Positions 23,296-34,744 of a DNA stretch of 64,000 nucleotides are shown here, piece after piece (position 1 is the first letter of the stretch; each line of letters opens with the position of its first letter). The notes under the pieces were generated by a model. It was given only the letters and a program-made list of their open reading frames with translations, was not told where the DNA came from and did no database searches. The stretch lies in contig CM060175.1 of the NCBI GenBank assembly GCA_030549775.1, positions 35,462,318-35,526,317 of the forward strand, written 5' to 3'. The position numbers and the translations under genes are program-made. Origin of the DNA: Tamarix chinensis. Lineage: Eukaryota > Streptophyta > Magnoliopsida > Caryophyllales > Tamaricaceae.

Positions 23296-23992
23296 TTGTA
23301 CTCGCATGGATTAATAAAGTCTATAATGTGAAATGACTAAATGTCTGGGTTAAGAACAAGAAAGGTATGAATGGATTATTATTGGCTTGCACCATCTATG
23401 TATTCCATGTCCCATATGTGTTGTATGATATGTTGTACGTTGTGTCAACCTTAGCTCGTCTGTTACCTTACTCAGTACGTAGCGTACTGATCATCCGTTT
23501 CATGGGTGCTGCTCATTCCCACGAGCAGAGGGCCCTTCTGACCTTGTGCAGGTAGGAGATTTTGTTTTGGATGCCTACCAAGCATCGGGTGGGGCCGAGT
23601 GTTGAGCCTACCTTGGTTGGGGTTGAGAGTGAGCCGGCCGGACTTCCTGTTATCCTCGTTTTCGTTTGTCTTGTTTTTTTCATATTTGTATTATGCTCGT
23701 ATTTTGGAGTGGAACTCTTAAGTTGTAATCCTAACGGTATTTTAACTACTGTTGGCACCTTGTTTTTCATGGACATTTTATATTGACTATGCACTTATGC
23801 CTTGGCGGTTTTTGCTGCACAATTTTCTTGATCTAGCGTTAGCACTTGGTATCGGGACGGTAGGAGTGAACCAGTCCCATACTAAGTGTGGTGGTAATAC
23901 CCCATAGTTCATGGTTTTAATTTGAATGTTTCCGCTAAACCTTCAATTTAAACGAAATTTTTCAGTAGTGAATTTGGGGGTGTTACAATCAG

Positions 23993-24570
23993 CCACTACA
24001 TTTTCTTATCCTTTCTTATCACGAATTTCAAGGTCAAACTCTTAGATTAAAATGATCCATCTAATCAAGCATGGCTTTGCATCCTTCTTGGTCAACAAAT
24101 ACGTAAGGGCTACATGGTTAGTGAAAATTATAATATTTGATCTTAGTAATTACGATCAAGATTTATCTAGTGTAAAAACCATTGCTAAGAGCTCTTTCTC
24201 AGTTGTAGCATAGTTTACTTTATAATCATAAAGAGTTCAACTTACATAGTAAATTGCATAAACCTTTCCATCTTTTATTTGCCCAAGGATCACTCCCACT
24301 ACATAATCACTCGCATCACTAGTCACAACAAATGAAATGCTCCAACTAGGAGGCTGCAAAACTAAGGTAGTTGTCAATGCTTCATTTGACCTATTAAACG
24401 CATCAAAACGAAAATGGTTAAATTTAAAAGGCACATATTTTATAAGTAATTGAGTTGATGGTTTAGAAATTTAAAAAAAAATTAATGAATCAATAATAGA
24501 AACTTGCTTAACCTAAGAAACATTGAATGCCTTTAGTTAAAGTGGGGGGTGGCATCTTTTTAATATTAGC
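23993..24570 (-). pseudogene. Athila-type RT end and RNase H, degraded
   Basis: The minus-strand translation gives VTSDASDYVVGVILGQ within an open stretch at 24237-24434, preceded by VLQPPSWSISF. After a break come TNHVALTYLL and KKDAKPCLIRWI, then EIRDKKG and ENVVAD at the point where element 1 is inserted. These are the RNase H and linker signatures of Athila-type pol. The gene continues at 3287 on the other side of the insertion. Stops and shifts make it non-functional. Confidence 0.8.
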
Positions 24571-24729
24571 AACCTTCACTTTATCTACTATAATTTCCTA
24601 ATTAGATACTAAGTGAAAAAAAATAATTCCTTCTTATACCATGAAATGACACTTCTCTCAATTGAGAATGAGATTCACCTCCTTGCACCTTTTTATTATT
24701 CTATAACAAGCATAATTAATTAGTAGAAG

Positions 24730-25500
24730 TTTCATAACATTAGATAAACCAAAGTTAACTTTTTCACTCCCAAAAGTTAAAGAAAGACATCCATTTTTAA
24801 CATCAATGATAGTTCTAGATATAGCTAGGAAATGCCTACCTAGAATGATAGGAAATTGATAATCTTCCTCAAATTATAAGATAACAAAATTAAATCAGTA
24901 TGAAAAACTTACCAAACTAGATAGGTACATCATATGATGTACCTACTAGACATATTATCAATTGATATACCAAATGTAGGGATATAGTGGAGGGATTTAA
25001 TTCCCCAATTTGCAAATTTTCACATAATAAAAATGGCATTATACTCACACTTTCACCAAAGTAATAAAAGGACTGATTAATAGAAATATTACCAATAATG
25101 TAAGGAATAGAAAATAAATTGAGATCTTTTAACTTAGGTGGAAACCTATTCTTCATACCAACACAACACTCCTCTATAAGAGAAACCATTTCATACTCCT
25201 CTAATTTTTTCTTCTTGGAAAAAATCTCCTTTAAAAGCTTTCAAGAAGAGGTAATTATAGAAATTAATTCAATAAAGGAAATGTTAATATGCAAGTTTTT
25301 TTATATTTCAAAAACCTTCCCAAATTTCTTTTCAACTTTAGCCTTAGATAACCTTTTAAGAAAGGATATGGAAGGCTTATAAGGTGTAGGTGAAAAATAT
25401 TTATCAACCTTTTCCTTTTTCATATTACTTTTATCCTCATCACTTATAAGGTCCTTAATATCATTACCTAAACACTCATCACCACCCATCATCTTAGGTC
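24730..25500 (-). pseudogene. Athila-type aspartic protease region, degraded
   Basis: The minus-strand frame at 24917-25189 contains PPKLKDLNLFSIPYIIGN and GESVSIMPF, the usual protease context of Athila elements. The catalytic Asp of the D-L/S/T-G motif is replaced (YYFGES), so it would be inactive. Upstream, FLKRLSKAKVEKKFGKVFE (25301-25492) matches the stretch between gag and protease in this family. Confidence 0.75.
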
Positions 25501-26224
25501 CTTTTATCTCCTTCCTACTTTATATGATGGCATTAACATGATTTTTGGTATTTATTTTAGGTAGCCCTAGAAATGTCATAAATGGTATAAAAGATGAGCT
25601 ATATTGTTGGGCCACTACAAAGTCATCCTAGTGTTGTATAGACAGCCATTGTAGACATTGTGGACAATCAATCAATCTTCCAATCCATGGTGTGGACACA
25701 TCCTCACCTCTCCCAAACATCATATAAAAACTCCCCTTCCTTCTTTGTAAATGCCGTTATCTGATTCCTTAATTGAGCTATCTTTCTTGGAGAGAAGTAC
25801 ATGGCAAGGAATTCTTGGGAGAGTGGATCCCATATAGTGATGGAGTAGGGAGGACGTGACTATAACTAAGCCCTTTCCTTGTCCTATAATGAGAAGGGAA
25901 CAAACTTATCTTGAAAGGATCATCTAATTTTCCATTCATCTTCAAAGTATTGTAGTACTCTAAGAAAACTGAAATGTTTAAATTTAGATCTTCTATTGGG
26001 CTACAACCAAAATGATTTTGCTACATTTTATTAAGGAGTACAGGCTTTAACTCAAAATTTTTGATGGTGAAATTTGGCTTTGTAATACTAGATTGCATTC
26101 CATATGCATTATGATACATAAACCCTCTAAGAGAGCAATTTTCCTCTTCTCTTCCATTTGTTTCAGCCATAGTTTTAAAGCTTGTGTCTTCTCTCAATGT
26201 TCTCTCAATTTTAGGATTCAACAC
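25501..26224 (-). pseudogene. Athila-type gag, degraded
   Basis: Starting near 26224 on the minus strand, NFELKPVLLNKMQQNHFG, DPFKISLFPSHYR, GIHSPKNSLPCT and WIGRLIDCPQ follow the order of the retrotransposon-gag domain in Athila elements (FELKP, LFPFSLRD and DWLQ regions of the family). Frames change several times. It lies directly downstream of the primer-site-like sequence, as expected. Confidence 0.75.
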
Positions 26225-26342
26225 AGCTAGAGGTCCTAAATAGAGAGATCATTGCATATAAGGCACTTGAATAATAAAAATATAAATAATGAAAAACCTA
26301 GTCTAGCTTAATAACAAAAGAATCAATATCAATTTGGAAAAG

Positions 26343-26360
26343 TCCCTAGCAACGACACCA
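26343..26360 (-). other. Athila primer-binding-site relic
   Basis: On the minus strand this reads TGGTGTCGTTGCTAGGGA, a decayed form of the TGGCGCCGTTGCC word used as primer site by Athila-type elements (Asp-type tRNA in the literature). It marks the boundary between the 5' LTR, to the right, and the internal region, to the left. Confidence 0.7.
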
Positions 26361-27600
26361 AAAACATTATAAGTGCTATTCCAGCCCATAACTTTATTGT
26401 ATCATGTCAAAGTCATATTCATAGGGACTTCACAATTGATTACTAATTTTTATCATTTTAAATATCCATATCACTATGGAATGAGAATATCGAAGTAGAA
26501 AATGAAAAAAAATGTAACAACTTACAAATTATAGATTTTGAAATGATAGATATGAAGCCTAAGATTGAACTTTGGTCTCATTCTCTATATTGAATAATGA
26601 ATTATCAATATATTGTAGTATGGTCCAATATTGATGTGAACAATCAGTTTAATGTGATTCACTAGCCTCTTTCAAGCTCTAATAACATATCTACTCAAAT
26701 TCATTACCTACTTTGGCGATAAAAAAATAGATTAAATCTATTAAATACCAAAAATTCAATAATCCCTATGAATCAAAAATCTACTTTCATGGTCATTAGA
26801 ATTCTTATTCATGTATTGATTTCTAATAATTATTTCAAACTTTCAGCTATGTGCAAAGTCCAAATAAGTCAAATTTTATCAAACATAACTTATAACAATG
26901 ATTCCTAACATACAAAACACCACATATGAACCATACATATGGCATATACTTTAACTCACCTTATTCATACCGAATAGAGCCTAGTTCAATCCTAGAAAAA
27001 GGAATTACTTAATCATGGTTTGAAAGAAATATAGATAATAAAAATGAATAATATACATATTACATATACAATAAATAACTAAAGAGAGAATGGATAGATC
27101 AAATCATAATTGAACATAAAATAGGTTGACTACAGAGTTGTGATACACAATTGTGTACTCTTAATTTGGAAGAATAAAATTGCATGAACTAAAAATTATG
27201 TGGTGTTCTTTTTTATTGGGAATAATGGAGAAAAATAAATTGATAATCCCCTTCCTACCCCATGTTATCCATGGTAAAATAATACCTTGTTGGCTGCCAA
27301 AGGAAACTAGGTGGAAAAGAACTTGGAAAAGATGGCGTGTGTAATGGTAACTTCCTGCTACATGGCCTTTCAATGTTGTATAGGCTGGTCGTGTAGCTTC
27401 TCCACTCTCAGTGCTTTCTTGATCTTCATGGTCGTCTAGAGGGTGTGCTAAGGTTGTGAATTTTTTTTTACATGCGGCATATTCATGTGATAGTTTCATG
27501 ACTGTTCATAAGTTTTTTTTTCACCCATGCAACACTTTTATTCTCTCACTGGATGGATTAAAGGTTGCATGGTTATGCAGCCAACTATGTTGCACCCATG
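26361..27600 (-). repeat. Probable 5' LTR of the Athila-like element
   Basis: By position this is the LTR next to the primer-site relic. Its end near 26430 carries a CCCTATGAATATGACTTTG-like word, reminiscent of the conserved CCCTGTGGATTCGACC end of related LTRs. The outer border is not visible; I stopped where sequence of another LTR family begins. The open frame at 27161-27499 on the minus strand shows no domain. Confidence 0.4.
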
Positions 27601-27629
27601 TAACACTTTTTTTTTATTTGAGGGTAAAT

Positions 27630-29692
27630 CAATCAATTGGTTAGGTCTAACTAATCCACTAATTCCTTGAATAGTTAACTAGTGACAAAACCATCGATTG
27701 GTAGGTTTGTAGTGACCTCGGGCTTTCCCTCTACTTAAACCCATAAACTACTTAGGAAGAACCAATCGACTTATATATTAACAATCAAACAGTTGGTTAA
27801 AAATGATCAACCAACTTGATAAAAGCCTAGGTTTGGTTGATCAAAATTGATTAACTAGTCTTCTCAAATCAATCAACTTGTTGGGCCAAACCAATCAATT
27901 GGTTTGGCTGGTTTGTTTGATTTTTAATTCTTAGCTATAATATGCTTTGTGATTGTGTATGAGACTATTATATGACTATTTAATAGGTGAATTACATATG
28001 TCATAATGGATAAATGACCTACAAATGAATTTATTGATCCATGATTCATGGCATACTTAATTGGTATTAAAAAGGCTTTAAGGGGCAAACCACAAATAAC
28101 ATTTGATGGTTTTGAAAAAGGCATGATGAAATATGGATTGTTTTTTGGATGGATTAATATAATGAAAAAGGTTAATATTGATAAAGCATAAGGAAAATCC
28201 CACATACAGTTGGGGATGTAAAGAGTTAATATGGAATAAATATGTAAATGTGTCTTATTTATTATATGGGCCTTATGTGATCATATAAACTCAAGAATAA
28301 TGTACTAAACACGTAAAGAAAAAGAAAATTAAGTTCTGTATGGGTCTAGGATACCCTATCCTTGATTAGATACTAGGGGTTAGTGCGCCTTCATGCATTT
28401 ATTGGTGCCTAAAGGTGGGATCCCAATAGGTCATAGTGCCTTAACAACACTAGCCACTGATGGTGATCTAGGAGGTATTGATTCTAAAGGTTCTAGTTAC
28501 CTCTGTTGTTGGCTTTGAACTAGACTTATGTTTATTTTGGTTAATTGCCTACACTTATGTCCATAATGGTTATTGGCATTGACCTAGACCTTATGATCAT
28601 TGATTTGGATAGGCTTCCATGGTCTATGAGGCCATGGGGTAGTGTACAGTCCATTACTTGATGAAAATGATAAAAATTTGGAATGATTATTCAAATAGTA
28701 ATTGGAGTGAATGCATGGGTAATGATTTGATTGAATAATTGGATAACGATGGGATGATTAAATAGATGAGAATTTGGACAAGTGTGTGTATAAGAAATTG
28801 ATTAAGTATTTGAGTGAGAATAAAATAAAGATGTTGTAGAAGTAAAAGATAAAAAGAAAAGGAACCAATAAGATACATAAAACCTATAAGTGAAGAACTT
28901 AATTGATTAAGTTGGAAAGTAAATATAAACAACCATGCAAATGGATGGTAGAAACCCTAGTTATCATTTGCATAACTTAACTAGTACTTTCATATGATTA
29001 TCTATAGTATTGTACTAAGAAGAAAACCATGATACACACTGAATTGCCTAATTTATTACTTCATCATGATAGAGTTGGTTCACTAAATTATACACAGTTG
29101 GCATGATGCATGTTAAGTATGATTTCCATGAAATAATGGAATCTTGTATGCTTGAGACTTCTAATTAGGAGGTAACTTAACTTAATTAGTAAATAGCATA
29201 CCGACTTGCCCATTATTTTGATCACCTTCTCATTTCCATGAGTAGAGGGTCATGTGTATACTTTTGGGGATGGTCAATATAAGGCTAACCTAGTATTTGT
29301 TTTGGGGCTTGAGAGCATGGAAATTTGTAGAGTTTCGTGTGGACTATGATAGATCATGGATTTGGAGCCATGTCATAACTTATTTCCTACCATAATAGTC
29401 TTGCATGTTTAGTTAATCTATCTCCTTGTATTTTACTATGTCGAAGACCACCATGGACTTTTTTGTGTAAACACTTTCTTTAAGTATTTAAGTATCTTAT
29501 TCTTGCGCATTCTACTCTAGTTTGGTTGGTTTGGTTTTTCAGCCTTAGATCTAACATGGGACAGACAACTAACATCTATCCTATTTTAAGTAAGGTGATA
29601 GCATTTCGTTTTTCCTAATTACGTTTAGTATTTTCTACTTCCACACTATTTTAGAATGATATTTTTTGATAGTGAAAATAAGGGGTGTTACA
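27630..29692 (+). repeat. LTR family C, copy 1 (5' truncated)
   Basis: It ends GGGGTGTTACA at 29692. The part at 28340-28660 is clearly similar to 36950-37240 in another copy. The left part (27630-27910) is dense in AATCAATTGGTT-like words, as in the other copies. The left half is missing, perhaps because the Athila-like element was inserted here. No coding sequence is seen. Confidence 0.55.
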
Positions 29693-30464
29693 ATTTTATT
29701 TACATTGAGTTGAGGGACCCCACTAGTCTTGATCAGATGTAATGGACCAAAGCACCTCTTATGGACAACTCATCTGAGCTACTATTATCTTTAGGGGAAT
29801 GGAATCAACATGTAACTAGGAAACACATTGCTAAAGACTATGCTTAAACTTATAGGATGGGTTAAAGAACCTTTTTGGAAATAACACACATGAGCCAACA
29901 CTATAATTTTGTGGAATTCACACAACCCCTTAGTCTTAACTCAAGTAAACTTTTACTTTAATTGATTAATATTATTATCGATTAGTTACTTATCTCCAAT
30001 CATATTTTCATTCACTATGAATTTAGGTCCCTTTCTATTCTTAACTTATTGATCCACCTCTTAGGGAACCACATACCTAATATACTATTATTATACGATG
30101 AAATAAATCTATAAAAAACCTCACCCCAAATCATTGTCTTTAACTTTTGATTATTATAATTTTATTCATAATTGGTTATACAATTATACCAAACTCACAC
30201 ATATATGCATAACCTATCATTGAGACACGTAAAGCACAAACACATAGTTATCAAGGTTATCCCTAAGGAATAAGTCCCTAACATTCCAAAGGAACACTAA
30301 TTTCACATTATAAGCATAACTTCAACCATATTGATAATTTATCCACAAGTTTTACCATATATTCCAAAATATTATTATTTTCAAAATATATAAAAATCAA
30401 AGTATAACTCTAATATCATAATCATAAGATAACAACCCCACGTCAAAAGTTACTAATTACAAAA
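29693..30464. other. Unassigned AT-rich stretch
   Basis: It lies between two family C LTRs. A broken plus-strand frame near 29740-29850 gives WTKAPLMDNSSELLLSLGE, which I do not recognise. No RNA gene, repeat or promoter could be supported. Confidence 0.4.
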
Positions 30465-32773
30465 AATAATGCCCCACTTTTTAGGGTCTTTGATATGTAT
30501 TAATCTAGGCATTTGAACTTGATCTAAGTATCTTTGATCTTGTTTTAGAGATGTGTTTAAAGGTTCTATGGTTTTGATAGAGCTTGGTTTGATTGATTTA
30601 AGATAATTGGTTTTAGCAGAAAACCAACCAACTAGTTTGGAGGTACCAATCAGCTGGTTTATTCTTTAAATTTTAGTTTTCAAATTTAAAGAAGCGATCG
30701 AGTGGTGTATGGAAACAATCAACTGGCTCAACTAAAGTAATTGGTCTTCTAGCTTAATTTTCAATATAAATATTTTTTCAACATTTTGTAGCATCATGAT
30801 TTTTATGTTAGTAGGTTAGAAATGATTTTTATGAAGCTTTTGAGCATGCCCAACTTGTTTTATCAATTTTCAAGAAATACATTTAGGGGTAATTTCTCAT
30901 AAGTCACATTCCTGAATTTAGCCCCTTGTCTTCTTCTCCTTCCTTTCCTCTCCCTTCTACAACATTCCTAAGTTGGTGATTCTTCCCAACAATCTCTTAA
31001 TACTATTAAATTTAATTTCCTCTCCTTGTTGTCTTTATTCCCTTCTTATGTTAAAAATTCTAATGCACATTATCCTATAACATTTTATTTTTCACCATTT
31101 AAGTTCAAACTTAAAAACATGATGGTATGATCCTTTAAAATTTGCAATTTAAATCGTGGATTTGGGCTAAGGTATGGGGTGTTGATATATAAACCCCAAT
31201 ACATTTCTTCTCTTCGAAAAATCTTTAATAGTTCTTATGAAGTCCTTCACCTTTCCTAATCCTTCATTGACTTCCAAACTTCTTTGTTCTTCTTTATAAT
31301 TGCTTTACCCACATTTTATTCCTTTTTCCTTGGATAATAATCTTTCTTTCCTCATCTAATCTTTACTCTAAATCCTTTTTTTTTTCATTTTTAAAGAAGG
31401 TAAGGTTAGATTTGGGAGAAGAGTCAAGGATTAGGTTGTATTTGCTAGTTTCTCCATTTTCCTCTCGAGAAGGTGGTTTATCTCTAATTTTCTTATCATT
31501 TTAAAGGTTTAATATTTTTTAATCATTTTTTTTGAAAATAATATTAAAGTTTTCAAAAGAGGCTTGGACTTTCAAAGAGTTTTTCTTTTTTGGGTTAAGT
31601 TGCTAAGTTCTTTTTAGGTAAACCATAATCTTCCCTATTTTTATGGAAAATGGTATAGGTAAGTGGTTTATGTTTTTATTTTTATTTTTGTGGAAGCAGG
31701 AGTATTAGAGATGAAATTATATTTAAATTTGTTATTATTTAATAAAAAGAAGAAGTGGTAAGAAGTATAATTGATTTTTTATGTGCATAACCTTCTGGGG
31801 CATGATTTAGATTTAGTTGCTAACCTTAATATTATAAGCATATCAACAAAATTAGCATGTATAATAGTATGTATATGTGCATAATCACCTAGCATGAAGG
31901 GAATAGTATGCATGATTTCTTAGGGATTATAGTTTCATAAAGTGAAAGAATGATTTTAGTGAGATTCTCAACATCATTTCAGTATTTTGCATGTCAACCC
32001 ATGAATATTACATGTTAAAAAGCTTTAATGACATGTGATTGATTTTAAGATTGATTGAGTAAAGATTGTGGAATTTAGATGTGCGTAAGTGTGTTTTGTT
32101 GGGGATGATTTGTCCTTAATTGATCAACAGGTCTTATGGACCAATCAAATTGTCTAGTAGACCATCTTCCGATTGAAGTGTAACTTCAATGGTGTTGGTC
32201 TTAGGTCAAAACAATCAACTAGTTTAACTAATCCAATTGAATGGTTCTTACACTAGTTTTGGTTGAGTCAACTAATTGACTAGTGGGTCTGTGACTCCAA
32301 TAGTCTTAACCTTTCTTAGTTCCATGGACTAGTTAAACCAAAATGATTGACTAGTTTCTTTAGAATAGTCGATTGGTAGGGTTGACAAGTAAGTTCATTC
32401 ACCACTTTAGTGATGGTCTGGTAGTACCTTAATTTATCAATTGGTATATGAAATTCATTGACTAATTAGGACAACAAATCAATTGGTACATGGAAATCCA
32501 TCAATGTGTCTCGAATTTTTTCAATTAGTGTGACGTTGAATACCTTTAAGCATTTTATTGGAACAGTTAAGTATTTTCTTTTGTACTCGTGTTTTGTATT
32601 ATGCTTTGTTAGTTGGATACTTATCCTTGTGTATAATGTGAGGTATGTTTTAAGGTGCCTATATTGCATTAGATACAATAGTAGCATGCCATTTTTCATA
32701 AGATTGGCTTATTTCATCTTCTATACTTTTTTATAATGAAATTTTTTTAGTAGTGGAAAATAGGGGTGTTACA
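30465..32773 (+). repeat. LTR family C, copy 2
   Basis: It ends GGGGTGTTACA. It holds two clusters of AATCAACTGG/ACTAGTT words (30600-30760 and 32110-32500), a pyrimidine-rich part near 30920-31010 and a GAGAAGGTGGT region. All correspond in order to the copy ending at 38126. The left border is a guess based on a TAATGCCCCAC word; no target duplication was found. Confidence 0.5.
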
Positions 32774-33591
32774 CAACCCCTATGAAAACCTAATTTTAAA
32801 ATTTAGGCATTACATTTTTCATAATATATATATAATCATAAAATTTAATATAAAATCCTAAAAAATAAATATTTAAAATATATTAAAAAACATGGTCTAA
32901 TGCCATCATCTTACAATTGTGATAATTGCAAGGTCTATAGGGTTCATATTACCAACTTACACCATTTTCTCATTTTATTTAACTTACAGCATCCATAATT
33001 ACTCTAACATTTTAGATGATACCTTTTATACATTTTAAATATCTTAGCACATTAAAATATATATTTATACATACACACTTGTGTGTAATGGTAAAGATGG
33101 AAAAGGAAGGTGAGGCAATTGGGCCTGATTTTTCAACCAAGCATATCATGCTAAAGGTGGGATGTGGTGGGGTGATGATAAATAGTAGGTTGTTGATCAT
33201 GAAAGAATAGAAGAGAGGATATGGTCGGGGAGTGAATCAAACAAGAAAAAGTGGAAGAAGAAGGAAAAAGAAACCCAAGAAAATGGGAAAGAAAAAGTAA
33301 AATAAAAGGAGAAGGAGATATTAGGAAAATGGGGAAAAAAGGAAAAAGGGAAGGATATAATAGGTTTGGTATTTTGATCAGGTTAAAATAATTTAGATTA
33401 AGATATTAGGATAATATAATTATCAACCTTCAATAGTTAGGTTTAGATTAAAAATACTAAAATTTGGAATAAAGATTAGGATTAGGTATAGATTTATAGG
33501 ACAAGACAGAAATATTAATTTTTTGATATTAGAGTTAAGTTAAAATGTTAATCACTCAAGATTAAGATATGATAAAATTTGGGGTATTACA
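32774..33591 (-). repeat. LTR start fragment, minus strand
   Basis: Read on the minus strand, it starts TGTAATACCCCAAATTTT at 33591, the start word of the giant LTRs, and runs through a C-rich stretch (33240-33360). It breaks off at the family C LTR end. The small open frames here have no recognisable domain. Confidence 0.45.
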
Positions 33592-34740
33592 ACATGATGT
33601 TTACATAAATCTTCAACTCATGTCATATACTAATCACGGAATGGCCTTACACTTATACTAATATTCCTATCAGTAATATCTAAAAATAAAGTGAAAGGTA
33701 TAAGCTAGTAAAATCATGACCCCACAACTAACACAATATTAAAACTGCACAAAGCTCATTATCAAAATTATACCTTAACACACTCTAAACTCAAAAAGCA
33801 TGTAAAATTTCCTATCAAGATGGTTTTACCTAGCAAGGTACAACTGAAAATAATTCTAGTAATAGGAAGATAATTAAGCTAAGGAACTACCCGCCATTAA
33901 AAGGAAGTGCTATAGGGAAGCTAACAACACACTCACATATGATAAAAATTAAAACAATTTAATAATTACAATGACAATATTTAAACTAAATAAACAACAC
34001 TTATACGCAAAAAAAATAATTATAATAGTACCCAAAAACAATTCTCACCAAGCTAACCTTGGTTTCAAATAAAATTTTAAACAAAACCACTAGAATTGAA
34101 ACAAGAAAAATATCTTTAAAACATAATGTTTTCTGGATTTTCAAAACTAAAGCTTTGAAACCAAATTTTTAACACGCCCATTTTTCACTATGAAAAAACT
34201 CCATTTAAGAAGATAAAATATAGAACGAAACATAAGAAGTAAGGAGTGTTACCAAGACTCCTAATATAAGTTATATGTCCATCATGTATCTTATGATAGG
34301 TGAAAGAATAAAAACATGTCTAACATAATAGAAAAATAATCTAATTTAAAACCTCACTAATAAAGTTAGCCAAAATTTCCATAAAATCATCATTGACAAA
34401 TAAGTAGAAAATCTATTAGATAAACCTAGATTTTATAAAAAATATTAACCAAACAATAAACATATAAATGGCCATTTACAAGACCAAATTAAATTTTTGA
34501 TATAATAACATAACTTCTATAACATTTATAAGAAATTAGAGAAGTATTGGAGGGATATAACCTTGGGCAGTTCTAACTCTCAATCTAAGATAATAATGTC
34601 ATCTATATTAAACCAGAGTAGCTACACAAAAACACCTACACAAGTATAGTATATAAACCATAATGAAAACCTAATGATATCATGCCCTCATAGATACATG
34701 CACATGCCATGACTGATAAAACATTAATGACATGCTCTCT
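33592..34740. other. Unassigned AT-rich stretch
   Basis: No coding frame, repeat or LTR border could be supported. It may be decayed transposon sequence, judging from its surroundings. Confidence 0.4.
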
Positions 34741-34744
34741 TATA

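Larger units (their letters stand above)
3293..23987 (+). mobile_element. Tekay/Del-type Ty3/gypsy element 1, with two nested solo LTRs
   Basis: The element starts TGTAATACCCC and ends GGGGTGTTACA, flanked by the 5-bp duplication ATCAG (3288-3292 and 23988-23992). The plus-strand order is a truncated 5' LTR, leader, gag, protease, RT, RNase H, integrase, chromodomain-like tail, polypurine tract and 3' LTR. Two solo LTRs (7185-12557 and 14529-19770) are inserted in it, each with its own 5-bp duplication. The C-terminal pol sequence and the order PR-RT-RH-IN place it in the Tekay/Del branch of chromoviruses. The primer site has been lost with most of the 5' LTR. The gag and pol frames carry several stops, so it cannot move on its own. 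Confidence 0.88.
13859..23987 (+). repeat. 3' LTR of element 1 (LTR III), interrupted by solo LTR II
   Basis: It begins TGAAATACCCC after the polypurine tract and ends GGGGTGTTACA before the duplication ATCAG. Without the solo LTR at 14529-19770 and its 5-bp duplication it is about 4.9 kb. It has the B-type start, the pyrimidine-rich leader with TATA box, a short (TTA)n tract, the exon-like block at 21614-21675, a middle part like that of solo LTR II rather than the minisatellite, two hairpin-repeat blocks, and an end block like that of the element at 40883. Confidence 0.88.
1..26362 (-). mobile_element. Athila-like Ty3/gypsy element, decayed, split by a nested insertion
   Basis: Minus-strand remains occur in Athila order. 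A primer-site-like sequence lies near 26.35 kb, then gag (26.2-25.5 kb), protease (25.2-24.9 kb) and RT/RNase H (24.5-24.0 kb); after a 20.7 kb interruption come integrase (3.3-1.9 kb) and an ORF1/env-like stretch (below 1 kb). The halves join at the duplicated ATCAG (3288-3292 and 23988-23992) within the linker between RNase H and integrase, and the reading frame is continuous across the join. The element runs off the left edge, so its 3' LTR is not seen. Every reading frame is broken by stops and shifts, so this is an old, inactive copy. Family assignment rests on remembered motif patterns, not on a search. Confidence 0.8.

Noticed and set aside
27161..27499. 112-codon minus-strand frame
   Set aside because: Lies in the probable Athila LTR, has no recognisable domain and a composition typical of noncoding DNA.
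32506..33210. Small open frames on both strands
   Set aside because: They overlap LTR ends in AT-rich DNA, are short, and have no domain or conserved partner in the sister LTRs.
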